Assembly (NCBI RefSeq): GCF_031581265.1
Contig: NZ_JAVLBQ010000041.1
Location: forward strand, 1 to 22,793
Length of the DNA stretch: 22,793 bases
Reading direction: 5' to 3'
Source of the DNA: Gracilimonas sp031581265
Lineage (GTDB): Bacteria > Bacteroidota > Rhodothermia > Balneolales > Balneolaceae
Below, in pieces: positions 1 to 6,302 of this stretch. The notes beneath the pieces are model-generated. The model was not told the DNA's origin, searched no databases, and saw only the letters and a list, made by a program, of their open reading frames with translations. Positions within the stretch are counted from its first letter, which is position 1. Every line of letters starts with the position of its first letter. Position numbers and translations under genes: made by a program.

Positions 1-2
1 AT

Positions 3-113
3 TGGGACTACTGTGAAACAGCAACCGAAGGTCAAAAAGGTAGTTCAAACTGTGATGACCAATTAAATTATTGCCACCTTATTGGAAGTCCATGCAATCC
101 CGATCCCGAGTAA
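3..113 (+). CDS. 3' end of a small Cys-rich exported peptide gene (partial)
   Basis: An open frame enters from the left window edge and stops with TAA at 111-113, giving 36 visible residues. It has four cysteines with spacing C-x12-C-x6-C-x6-C and ends in the acidic tail PDPE. The next gene (175-441) shows the same spacing at its C51, C64, C71 and C78 and also ends in EPE, so the two are very probably tandem paralogues. The N-terminus, where a signal peptide would be expected, lies outside the window. Its function is unknown. Because it has no start here, the reading rests on the shared cysteine pattern. Confidence 0.6.
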   Translation, partial: WDYCETATEGQKGSSNCDDQLNYCHLIGSPCNPDPE

Positions 114-174
114 GAATGATTTCAATTATAATGTAGGTCTAAATTAAACTCATGAACATTAAAATTAATTAGTT

Positions 175-441
175 ATGATAAAATATAAATATAAAAAAAG
201 TAGAATTACACTTCTATTGTCTCTAATGTTTCTGTTAAGCACTGTAATTGTTAATTACACGCAAGCTAGTAATCAAGATGCTAATACGGCGATTCCAAAT
301 TGTTATATATGTGATTACTATGGTTGTGAATACAGTCATGAGACTCAAGCAGGGGGTAAGAAATGTAGCTCTCCTTTGGGATGGTGTTTTTTATCAGGTG
401 GATGTTGTGGAGATTGTGAAATGGAAATAGAACCAGAATGA
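175..441 (+). CDS. Small exported Cys-rich peptide, NVEALA-like
   Basis: This is an 88-residue protein with a basic start, a hydrophobic stretch at about 11-27 and a plausible cleavage site after TQA (residues 29-31). The short mature part has eight cysteines at 43, 46, 51, 64, 71, 77, 78 and 81 and an acidic C-terminus. I see no known catalytic motif. The layout (signal sequence, then a compact Cys-rich tail, next to a 6-bladed beta-propeller gene) recalls the NVEALA peptides of Bacteroides. That resemblance is architectural; I cannot show sequence homology. The cysteines suggest disulfides after export, or metal binding. It sits 61 bp after a paralogue (3-113) and 75 bp before the propeller gene. 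It is AT-rich compared with the core genes. Confidence 0.7.
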   Translation: MIKYKYKKSRITLLLSLMFLLSTVIVNYTQASNQDANTAIPNCYICDYYGCEYSHETQAGGKKCSSPLGWCFLSGGCCGDCEMEIEPE

Positions 442-476
442 AATTAACAATCCATAAATTTGAATTTTAATAATAG

Positions 477-502
477 GCAACTGGAATTATTATTCCAGTT
501 GC
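477..502 (+). promoter_or_regulatory. Perfect 11-bp hairpin between the Cys-peptide and propeller genes
   Basis: GCAACTGGAAT (477-487) and ATTCCAGTTGC (492-502) are exact reverse complements around a TATT loop. There is no T-run after the stem, so a classical intrinsic terminator is unlikely. It ends 14 bp before the chosen ATG (517) of the propeller gene. It could set different mRNA levels for the two genes by RNA protection or processing, or by attenuation. It also argues against the longer TTG-started version of the downstream frame, which would translate through the hairpin. Confidence 0.6.
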
Positions 503-516
503 TAAATAATAACAAA

Positions 517-1677
517 ATGAAAATTATATATATATTAATTTTTCACTTGATTTTATTTAACTCTTCTATTTACTCTCAGAGTAAAATAAAATTTAATGAA
601 AAGGGAGTGATTTCTGATAAGAATGATCAATATCTACTTGCTTCGTTAAAAGGTGTAGCTACGGACTTAGAAAATAATATTTATTTGTTTGATTTTACTC
701 AAAATTCCGTATTCAAGTTAAATCAAAATGAAGATTTAATTGGGAAAATAATAAGACCAGGAAGGGGCCCTGCAGAAATTAATAGTATATACTCCTATTA
801 TTTAGATAACGATACAGAAAGAATCTATATAGCAGATCGACAAAATTTTCAATTTTTGATTACTGATTTAGAGGGAGATGAGATTGAAACTCATTCTATA
901 AACCCTAGTTTTATGAATACCCCAATGGGTATGCAGAAATATAATGAAAACATACTCGCTTTTTTATTTTATAATTCTCAAGAGCAATTAATGAGAAAGA
1001 ATAATGGTATAGATTCATTAATTCACTTTTATGATGTGGAAAGTTTTGAAAGACTTTATTCAATTGCGGATCGTAGTTATATAAATAAACTGATTAATTA
1101 TAAATCTAAGTCAGCAGCTTTAGTTAATAAAACATTTGTAGGTGAAATATTATTTAGTGATGAAAATACTTTATTGTATTCACCTTACATCTTTAATAAG
1201 AGTATACTTGTTTTTAAAAAAATAAATACTAGTGAATGGAAATTTGAAAAAAAGCTTAAAAGTAAAGAATGGGATACTGAATCTTTTATAGATATAGATT
1301 ATCAAGAATTTCGAATGAATAGAGAAAAGTATAGAGGCCAAGGTCAAAATGTTGTCACTTCTTCGGGGCCCGATGGAAAAGGAGCGGGTATTATGAAATT
1401 AAGATCGGTTGGGATTTTTAAAGATTCTAATAATTATATAGTCAACTTTGTTGTGAAGGAGAATCCCTACGAAACAGGATTTGAACATGTTTTGTTTGCT
1501 GAAATCTATTCAAATGATTTAGTTTACTTGGGTTCAAGTAAGATATACAAAGCAAAAAAAGACGAAATAATTCGTTATGTATCTTGGAAAGATATTGATG
1601 ATAATTTCTATTTAAATATTGAGGGTGACAGATATAGCACTCATGTAGTTAAATTTCAACTAGACATAGACTTTTAA
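517..1677 (+). CDS. Secreted 6-bladed beta-propeller protein
   Basis: The protein has 386 residues from the ATG at 517. The frame is open upstream to a TTG at 460, but the ATG start directly gives a signal peptide (a lysine, then a hydrophobic run, then an IYSQS cleavage region). An early segment reads like one propeller blade: a GVATD start, then NIYLFD, then a turn-rich KLN, then GKIIRPGRGPAEI. The last part resembles the GxGPGE signature of Bacteroidota 6-bladed beta-propeller proteins (NHL/TolB-like fold). No lipobox cysteine is visible, so a soluble periplasmic or exported protein is more likely than a lipoprotein. In Bacteroides, genes of this class often accompany NVEALA-type peptides, matching the arrangement here. 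Substrate and role are unknown. The gene is AT-rich relative to the core. Confidence 0.65.
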   Translation: MKIIYILIFHLILFNSSIYSQSKIKFNEKGVISDKNDQYLLASLKGVATDLENNIYLFDFTQNSVFKLNQNEDLIGKIIRPGRGPAEINSIYSYYLDNDTERIYIADRQNFQFLITDLEGDEIETHSINPSFMNTPMGMQKYNENILAFLFYNSQEQLMRKNNGIDSLIHFYDVESFERLYSIADRSYINKLINYKSKSAALVNKTFVGEILFSDENTLLYSPYIFNKSILVFKKINTSEWKFEKKLKSKEWDTESFIDIDYQEFRMNREKYRGQGQNVVTSSGPDGKGAGIMKLRSVGIFKDSNNYIVNFVVKENPYETGFEHVLFAEIYSNDLVYLGSSKIYKAKKDEIIRYVSWKDIDDNFYLNIEGDRYSTHVVKFQLDIDF

Positions 1678-1744
1678 AATTTACGCCACTATTTATTCCA
1701 AGGTGTTAAAGCTTTCCTATAATTCGCCAGATATAATAATGACG

Positions 1745-1990
1745 CTATAAAGGAAGTAAAATGATTTCCTCAAAATCCAGGTCAAGTTCATCGAGAACGG
1801 GTGAAGCAATTTCCTCGATTTCACTTTCATCATAGTCATTTAACCCCTCCAGCTTCACATAGAGGATCTCGTTGTGCTCATCAATGAAAAACTGCACATC
1901 ACTTGATTCAAAAAGGTCTTGCAGCGTATGCACTAAAAATTCAACATCTTCAACAAATGCCTTAATTTCGTCTTCGGTTGGTTCACTCAT
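1745..1990 (-). CDS. Small acidic hypothetical protein
   Basis: This 81-residue protein is strongly acidic, with many Asp and Glu and very few basic residues. It has no signal peptide or membrane segment. It appears to be one compact alpha/beta domain: a helical start (about 5-28), a strand-turn-strand with hydrophobic residues (about 32-50), a second acidic helix (about 52-70) and a hydrophobic end. I recognise no family. It is divergent from anmK with only 38 bp between the two ATGs, so promoters or leaders would be shared or very short. Its base composition matches the core genes downstream rather than the AT-rich genes to its left, so it probably belongs to the stable chromosome. Confidence 0.6.
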   Translation of the reverse strand: MSEPTEDEIKAFVEDVEFLVHTLQDLFESSDVQFFIDEHNEILYVKLEGLNDYDESEIEEIASPVLDELDLDFEEIILLPL

Positions 1991-2028
1991 TTTGTGTAGG
2001 TTCTTACTTAAATGTTAAGCTTGAAATT

Positions 2029-3195
2029 ATGAATAAATACATAGCAAAACTTTGTGAAATTTCAGAAAAAAAGGATCTCCTGGTCGTAGGTTTGATGTCC
2101 GGTACTTCCCTCGATGGACTGGATATTGCACTTTGCAAATGCTCCAAAGCTAATGTTGAAGTGGTGGAGTTTCGCACTAAAGAATATGACCAGAAGTTGC
2201 AGAAGCGCTTAGCAGGTATTCAATCACAGGTGACTACAGATACCCGAGAACTAACTCGCCTTCATTCAGAATTGGGAAATTATTACGGAGGAGTCATTTT
2301 AGAATGCTTAAATGATTGGGAATTTGAGGCGGAAGACATTGATCTGATTGGCAGTCACGGACAGACGGTGTATCATGCTCCGGCTCAAACCAAAGACGAG
2401 ACCAGTGCAACCTTACAAATCGTTGATGGGGATCATATTGCTCAAAAAACCGGGATCATCACAATATCCGACTTCAGACAAAAACACACCGCTGCCGGTG
2501 GAGAGGGAGCTCCATTGGCCGGTATCTTCGATGAGGCACTTTTCAGGGATGAGGCAAAACACAGGCTTTTGTTGAACCTGGGAGGCATAGCCAACCTGAC
2601 CTGGTTACCTGCAAAGGATAGCGGTGAAAAAGTGATTTCAGGAGATACCGGTCCGGCCAACACATTGATCAATGAAGCAATGCAGAAATATTTTAATCAA
2701 CCCTATGACAAAGATGGAAATGTAGCAGCCTCAGGAAAAGTCCATTCTGAACTGGTGCGGTATGTGTTGCTGGACCCCTATTTCCGAAAGCCGTTCCCCA
2801 AAACGACCGGACAAGAAGAATTTCGTTTAGACTATGTTGAAGAATTGATGAAGGGACATGGGATAAGCTGTACGCATGAAGATCTGGTTGCAAGCCTGAC
2901 AGCAATTACCACCCAGAGTATTTCCCGGGCTTTTGATGAGCTAATTGGCGATCAAGAGTTTGAGTGTTATGTGAGTGGGGGAGGAATTCATAATAAGGTG
3001 TTAATGAATGATCTGGAGAAGCGAATTTCTCAAGCCAACTTTCGATCTTTTAATGAGCTTGGAATCCCGTCTGATGCCAAAGAATCAGCCATGATGGCTT
3101 TTTTTGCGAATGATTTAATAGCCGGAGATGGATTCCCAATTACCGGGGTGACGGAGGGGAAGGTGCATTTTGGGAAGATTAGTTTGCCGGGATAA
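2029..3195 (+). CDS. anmK: Anhydro-N-acetylmuramic acid kinase
   Basis: AnmK cleaves and phosphorylates 1,6-anhydro-MurNAc to MurNAc-6-phosphate, a cytoplasmic step of peptidoglycan recycling (EC 2.7.1.170). From the ATG at 2029 the protein has 388 residues, close to the family length. An upstream TTG at 1978 would add 17 unlikely residues and overlap the divergent gene. Family motifs are in order: the ATP-site GLMSGTSLDGLD (21-32), GSHGQT (108-113), GGEGAPLA (157-164), LLNLGGIANLT (181-191), DTGPAN (206-211, with D206 the likely catalytic aspartate by comparison with E. coli D182) and SGGG (316-319). No sugar phosphate etherase (MurQ) or transporter is adjacent, so the rest of the recycling pathway must lie elsewhere. 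Confidence 0.93.
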   Translation: MNKYIAKLCEISEKKDLLVVGLMSGTSLDGLDIALCKCSKANVEVVEFRTKEYDQKLQKRLAGIQSQVTTDTRELTRLHSELGNYYGGVILECLNDWEFEAEDIDLIGSHGQTVYHAPAQTKDETSATLQIVDGDHIAQKTGIITISDFRQKHTAAGGEGAPLAGIFDEALFRDEAKHRLLLNLGGIANLTWLPAKDSGEKVISGDTGPANTLINEAMQKYFNQPYDKDGNVAASGKVHSELVRYVLLDPYFRKPFPKTTGQEEFRLDYVEELMKGHGISCTHEDLVASLTAITTQSISRAFDELIGDQEFECYVSGGGIHNKVLMNDLEKRISQANFRSFNELGIPSDAKESAMMAFFANDLIAGDGFPITGVTEGKVHFGKISLPG

Positions 3196-3752
3196 GGAAT
3201 TCAAAATTTATGATTCAACATTAAAAATGAGTTTTAAGTCATGCATCGTGAAATCATTTTTTCCAGCAGTCATCCGCAGAATCAGCGTAATCCGCGTTCT
3301 ATTTCGCAGCCGGATTTAACGATAAAACAACACCTTAACACTCACTAAACTTCGTATAGAAGATCCGTCTTTGCAATGAAGTTCCGGCTACTCGGTTTAT
3401 TTTGAACTATTTCCCAGAATCATTTTCATTGTTCTTTTGTGCCGACAAAAGAACCAAAAGCTCCCGGCTACAAAAAAAGAGCTAAAGCTGATTCCATTTC
3501 ACTAAAATAAATCAATGCTCCATATCTGGGCTTACCTATAATTTTACAACCATGCGGAATGATTTATTTCTTAACGTTTCATTACATCATCTTCTTAACG
3601 CTCTTTTTTCTAAGGCCGAATATTTTTTCATTGATCAAGGAAACATCAGCGTCATCTGTGTCCAGTAAGAAGTTTGTTCAGGTGATAATAGATAATGTCA
3701 ACACTGCTATAAATCATAGCACATCACAAACATCCCACCCATCACAGTTCCA
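3196..3752 (+). other. 557-bp gene-free spacer with repeat-like debris
   Basis: I see no convincing gene here; the open frame at 3559-3765 looks like chance, being low in complexity, without family resemblance, and running into the aminotransferase 3' end. The spacer holds one strong hairpin (listed separately) and two related phrases, AATCAGCGTAATCCGCG near 3279 and CATCAGCGTCATCTGTG near 3645. These resemble the short dispersed repeats common in Bacteroidota spacers. It separates two convergent genes, anmK and the aminotransferase. Confidence 0.5.
3431..3454. repeat. 10-bp stem hairpin, dispersed-repeat type
   Basis: GTTCTTTTGT (3431-3440) pairs perfectly with ACAAAAGAAC (3445-3454) across the loop GCCG. 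It lies in the convergent spacer between anmK and the aminotransferase. The stem is A/T-rich and flanked by CCAAAAG, typical of dispersed palindromes. It might also act as a weak bidirectional transcription stop. Confidence 0.5.
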
Positions 3753-4931
3753 TTACGCTGTTTGATTCAAAGATAAAACCAACACCTCGACCACCCGTTC
3801 AATTTGTTTTTTGGTTATAACAAGAGGTGGTAAGAATCGCACGACCGTTCCATGAGCGGCATTACCAAGGACTTTATGTTCAAACATTTTATCTACTACA
3901 GGTCGGGCGGGACGGTTGAGTTCTACGCCAATCATCAGTCCAAGTCCTCGGATATCTTTTACAGAGCTATTACTTGCTAATTTTTCTTTCAGCAGGTTCA
4001 TCATGAATTCACCCTTTTCGGCGGCTTGTTCTACGATATTTTCTTCCTCGATGGCATCCAAGGCCGCACAGGCGACATGAGTTGTAAATGGATTCCCGCC
4101 AAAGGTCGTGCCATGATCACCAAAGCCAAGAGCAGAAGCCACGTCTTCTTTAGCTATGATAGCTCCGATGGGAACGCCACCTGCTAAAGCCTTGGCTGTA
4201 GCCACGATATCTGGAATCACATCAAAGTGCTGGTAAGCATAAAATTTCCCGGAACGTCCGACTCCACATTGCACTTCGTCGATGATCATCAAAATATTTA
4301 GATCATCACAAAGCTGCCGTGTTTGCTGCATGAATTCAGCATCGATCACATTCACCCCGCCGGAACCTTGAATAGTTTCAAAAGCAATGGCGATGGTATC
4401 TTCGTTTGCTGCTTCTTTCAGTGCTTCGAAATCATTAAAAGGTACTTGCTCAAAACCCTGGGGCAGCGGATCAAATCCTTCGGCATAGCTGGGCATTCCC
4501 ATTGCGATGGTGGTCACCGAGCGCCCGTGAAATCCCTCACTTAAGGTGATCATATTTCCTGATTTTCCATGTTTCTTGCCCCACTTACGAGCCAGTTTTA
4601 CGCAGGCTTCCATGGCTTCCACACCGCTATTGCAGAAGAATACACGATCCAGTCCTGAGACCTTCACCAATTTTTCTGCCAGTAAACTCTGTGGTTCATT
4701 ATAGAAAAAATTCGAAGCATGCAGCAGTTTCTCGGATTGCTCTTTAATGGCCGCTACGATCTTGGGATGACAGTGCCCCAGGTTATTGACAGCCAGTCCG
4801 CCAAATGCATCGATATATTCATTGCCTTCCGTATCCCAAACTATGGCCCCTTTACCGTGCGAAAGAGTAACCGGAATTCTATTGTAAACCTGAAAGTGAT
4901 ACTTTTTTTCGAGCTGCTGTGCTTTGTCCAT
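3753..4931 (-). CDS. Class III PLP aminotransferase, acetylornithine aminotransferase-like
   Basis: This is a 392-residue fold-type I aminotransferase of the ArgD/ornithine aminotransferase group. Key regions: DAFGGLAVNNLGHCHP (41-56), NSGVEAMEACVKLAR (101-115), FHGRS (134-138), the PLP-ring Asp in IDEVQCGVGR (D218), the Schiff-base lysine in TAKALAGGVPIGA (K247), the phosphate-binding THGTTFGGNP-like stretch (274-280) and the carboxylate-binding arginine in VVRFLPPLV (R365). The likely reaction is reversible transfer from an omega-amino group such as N-acetylornithine to 2-oxoglutarate. One feature is odd. The family motif EPIQGEGG/EPIQGEAG reads ETIQGSGG here, so the gating Glu is Ser190. 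No arginine genes are adjacent, so the substrate is uncertain and I give no symbol. Confidence 0.85.
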   Translation of the reverse strand: MDKAQQLEKKYHFQVYNRIPVTLSHGKGAIVWDTEGNEYIDAFGGLAVNNLGHCHPKIVAAIKEQSEKLLHASNFFYNEPQSLLAEKLVKVSGLDRVFFCNSGVEAMEACVKLARKWGKKHGKSGNMITLSEGFHGRSVTTIAMGMPSYAEGFDPLPQGFEQVPFNDFEALKEAANEDTIAIAFETIQGSGGVNVIDAEFMQQTRQLCDDLNILMIIDEVQCGVGRSGKFYAYQHFDVIPDIVATAKALAGGVPIGAIIAKEDVASALGFGDHGTTFGGNPFTTHVACAALDAIEEENIVEQAAEKGEFMMNLLKEKLASNSSVKDIRGLGLMIGVELNRPARPVVDKMFEHKVLGNAAHGTVVRFLPPLVITKKQIERVVEVLVLSLNQTA

Positions 4932-5111
4932 TTGGTTATTGGTGTAAGGGTGTATTGGTTAATTGGAATTGATGCCAGAGAAAGGTAAAAAGCAGAATCA
5001 TGGTAATCATGAAAATCTTGCAAATTATGATTCAATACAGGAAGGTGAACCATGATTTTTAGGATTTAGGGGATTTGCTGGATTTTATTCCTATTTATTA
5101 TAAAACGAGCA

Positions 5112-5312
5112 ATCCCGCAGGGATGAACGAATATAGCCACGGGATTCATCCCGTGGATTTCGGATCATGAGTTGATGTAAGTCCCGTTAGGGACGACCCA
5201 AAGTTGAGTCAACAGATATCTGTGGTGGGTCATCTCTCTGGGATTTTTGATGGTTTGTGATATATTCCCTCGACTAAAGTCGAGGGCTATATTCGGGCGT
5301 CCCTGCCGGGAC
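5112..5312. repeat. Palindrome cluster: two inverted REP-like units with a common head
   Basis: This spacer carries many perfect hairpins: ATCCC-GCA-GGGAT (5112-5124), CCACGGGAT-TC-ATCCCGTGG (5137-5156), GTCCC-GTTA-GGGAC (5181-5194), ACAGATATCTGT (5212-5223), CCCTCGACT-AA-AGTCGAGGG (5267-5286) and GTCCC-TGCC-GGGAC (5299-5312). CGAATATAGCC (5128-5138) recurs exactly inverted at 5285-5295. Each copy of this head has a small CCC..GGG hairpin on its outer side and a 9-bp hairpin of different sequence on its inner side. The whole is therefore two inverted units with a constant head and variable stem. It is not a protein gene. The rest of the spacer (4932-5409) shows nothing else beyond the tex remnant at 5345. 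Confidence 0.75.
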
Positions 5313-5344
5313 TACGATCTCGATTAGAAATCAGCCATTTCCCA

Positions 5345-5392
5345 TTAACTACCCACCAACTTCAACCCAATCCTTCCGCGGTACAGATCCAG
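5345..5392 (-). pseudogene. Displaced 3'-terminal fragment of tex
   Basis: Read on the minus strand this segment encodes LDLYRGRIGLKLVGS and a stop. The intact tex at 6303-8483 ends LDLERGRIGLKLVGG and a stop, so 13 of 15 residues match. Similarity breaks sharply at 5392/5393, where tex would continue into the body of its S1 domain. It keeps the orientation of tex and lies beyond the toxin gene from the second tex fragment (6081-6238). Together they suggest an interrupted second copy of the tex 3' end. Confidence 0.75.
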
Positions 5393-5409
5393 CATAAACG
5401 AGTATAAAA

Positions 5410-5706
5410 TTAATCATCCAGTCTTTTTTCTGTCTTTTTAGGGTTTTGCCTGCAATCAAGAATGGCATCTAAAAAAATGGCATCCTTATCAACATAATAG
5501 TAGATTGCAAAAGGAAAACGCTTGGAGAACATGCAGTGATAACCCTCAAATCTTATTGCATGAATACCGGCATAGATTAGCAGTGAATCAATATCTGAGT
5601 AAAGTGAGTCGAGGAAATAATCTCCTAATCCGGGAGCTTGATTTTCGTAGAATTCATATCCCGATTTTAAATCATTCTTAGCCGATTCAAGAATTCGGAT
5701 AGTCAT
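5410..5706 (-). CDS. ParE/RelE-family toxin of a type II toxin-antitoxin pair
   Basis: This 98-residue protein has the ParE/RelE layout. An N-terminal helical hairpin (ESAKNDLKSGYEFYENQAPGL, about 7-27) is followed by a helix and then beta strands ending in KRFPFAIYYYVDKDAIFLDAILDCRQNP (about 62-89). The RFPFAIYY and late RxNP-like elements are typical of this family. Its start overlaps the stop of the antitoxin gene by four bases (ATGA), the usual arrangement for translational coupling. Whether it acts on gyrase (ParE-like) or ribosome-bound mRNA (RelE-like) cannot be read from the sequence. The module lies between two displaced tex fragments, suggesting it arrived with a rearrangement. Confidence 0.82.
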   Translation of the reverse strand: MTIRILESAKNDLKSGYEFYENQAPGLGDYFLDSLYSDIDSLLIYAGIHAIRFEGYHCMFSKRFPFAIYYYVDKDAIFLDAILDCRQNPKKTEKRLDD

Positions 5707-5918
5707 TTAATTTCGTCCCGAATCTCCGTTTTGGCTTCCTCCCAATCGGTGTAGTTTACTTTCCCTTCTTTAACCGCATTTCTTCGTTTTTGCAATTCCT
5801 CATGGTGCCACTGTGGTGGAGCGTAATCATCGGAAGCAGAGATATCGATCCACAATTTTTCCATGAGTTCGATCTTTTCGGATAAGGATAATTTATCTAT
5901 GGCTACTGATGGTTTCAT
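5703..5918 (-). CDS. Antitoxin, addiction-module component (TIGR02574-like)
   Basis: This 71-residue protein contains LSLSEKIELMEKLWIDI (about 10-26), close to the LSxxERxxLxExLWxSL signature of the putative addiction module component family, normally 60-75 residues. The central tryptophan-rich segment PPQWHHEELQKRR and the acidic C-terminus (WEEAKTEIRDEIK) would form the toxin-wrapping part. It is the first gene of the pair and overlaps the toxin gene by four bases. Antitoxins of this type commonly repress their own promoter. I see no clear operator in the short upstream region (5919-6027), which also shows no other gene. Confidence 0.82.
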   Translation of the reverse strand: MKPSVAIDKLSLSEKIELMEKLWIDISASDDYAPPQWHHEELQKRRNAVKEGKVNYTDWEEAKTEIRDEIK

Positions 5919-6027
5919 AACATCATTAATCTACTATTTTTTGAAAGATTTTCAAGGATGAATTATTTAGGTGAGGAGGGAGTGATTACTGTTACCATTT
6001 ACCTTGGATAGCCTTGGCTAACAGTGT

Positions 6028-6075
6028 GGAACCGGCGGTTCCGGCAGGCATTCCGAACGGGTCGTTCGGAACGAG
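6028..6075 (+). repeat. 48-bp palindromic unit, left copy
   Basis: The unit has two hairpins, GGAACC-GGC-GGTTCC (6028-6042) and TTCCGAACG-GGT-CGTTCGGAA (6051-6071), joined by GGCAGGCA and ending in GGAACGAG. Compared with the reverse complement of 6243-6290 it matches at 36 of 48 positions by hand alignment, with the link GCAGGC and tail GGAACGAG identical. Many differences fall within stems. It bounds the tex fragment 6081-6238 on the left. Confidence 0.7.
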
Positions 6076-6080
6076 GCGAA

Positions 6081-6238
6081 GCACCGAAATCAACGACGTT
6101 TCGAACCGTTCCTTCCAGCTTTTGGCCTTCTTTCAAATCTTCCATTTTCATGACATCGGTACGCAGTAGTGGTTTAGGAAGTGATTCACGAGGGTCACGG
6201 CCCGGTTTCTGGAGGTTCTCAATGATGAGCTCTAATGT
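6081..6238 (-). pseudogene. Duplicated internal fragment of tex (HhH-S1 linker and start of S1)
   Basis: Over about 155 bases this segment matches tex at 6478-6635, with roughly 13-14 differences by hand count. The encoded 53 residues, from TLELIIENLQ to VVDFGA, are identical to Tex residues about 616-668. All visible differences are therefore synonymous. The fragment lacks a start, the rest of the S1 domain and a proper end. A GTG-started frame (5999-6310) runs through it but is filled with palindrome-encoded sequence on both sides, so I treat it as a gene fragment. It is flanked by inverted 48-bp palindromic units. Confidence 0.85.
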
Positions 6239-6242
6239 GATT

Positions 6243-6290
6243 CTCGTTCCTAACCGCTGGTTGGTAACGCCTGCTCGAACCTCCGGTTCG
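6243..6290 (-). repeat. 48-bp palindromic unit, right copy (inverted)
   Basis: On the minus strand this unit starts with hairpin CGAACC-GGA-GGTTCG, then AGCAGGCG, then an imperfect hairpin around AACC-AGC-GGTT, and ends in GGAACGAG. It is the inverted partner of 6028-6075. The two units face each other across the tex fragment. It starts 12 bp beyond the stop codon of the intact tex gene. Confidence 0.7.
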
Positions 6291-6302
6291 AAATGGTTGA
6301 AA

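Noticed and set aside
460..516. TTG-started N-terminal extension of the propeller protein
   Set aside because: It would run through a perfect hairpin and bury the signal peptide; the ATG at 517 is a better start.
3559..3765. 68-codon frame in the anmK-aminotransferase spacer
   Set aside because: Low complexity, no family features, overlaps the convergent aminotransferase end.
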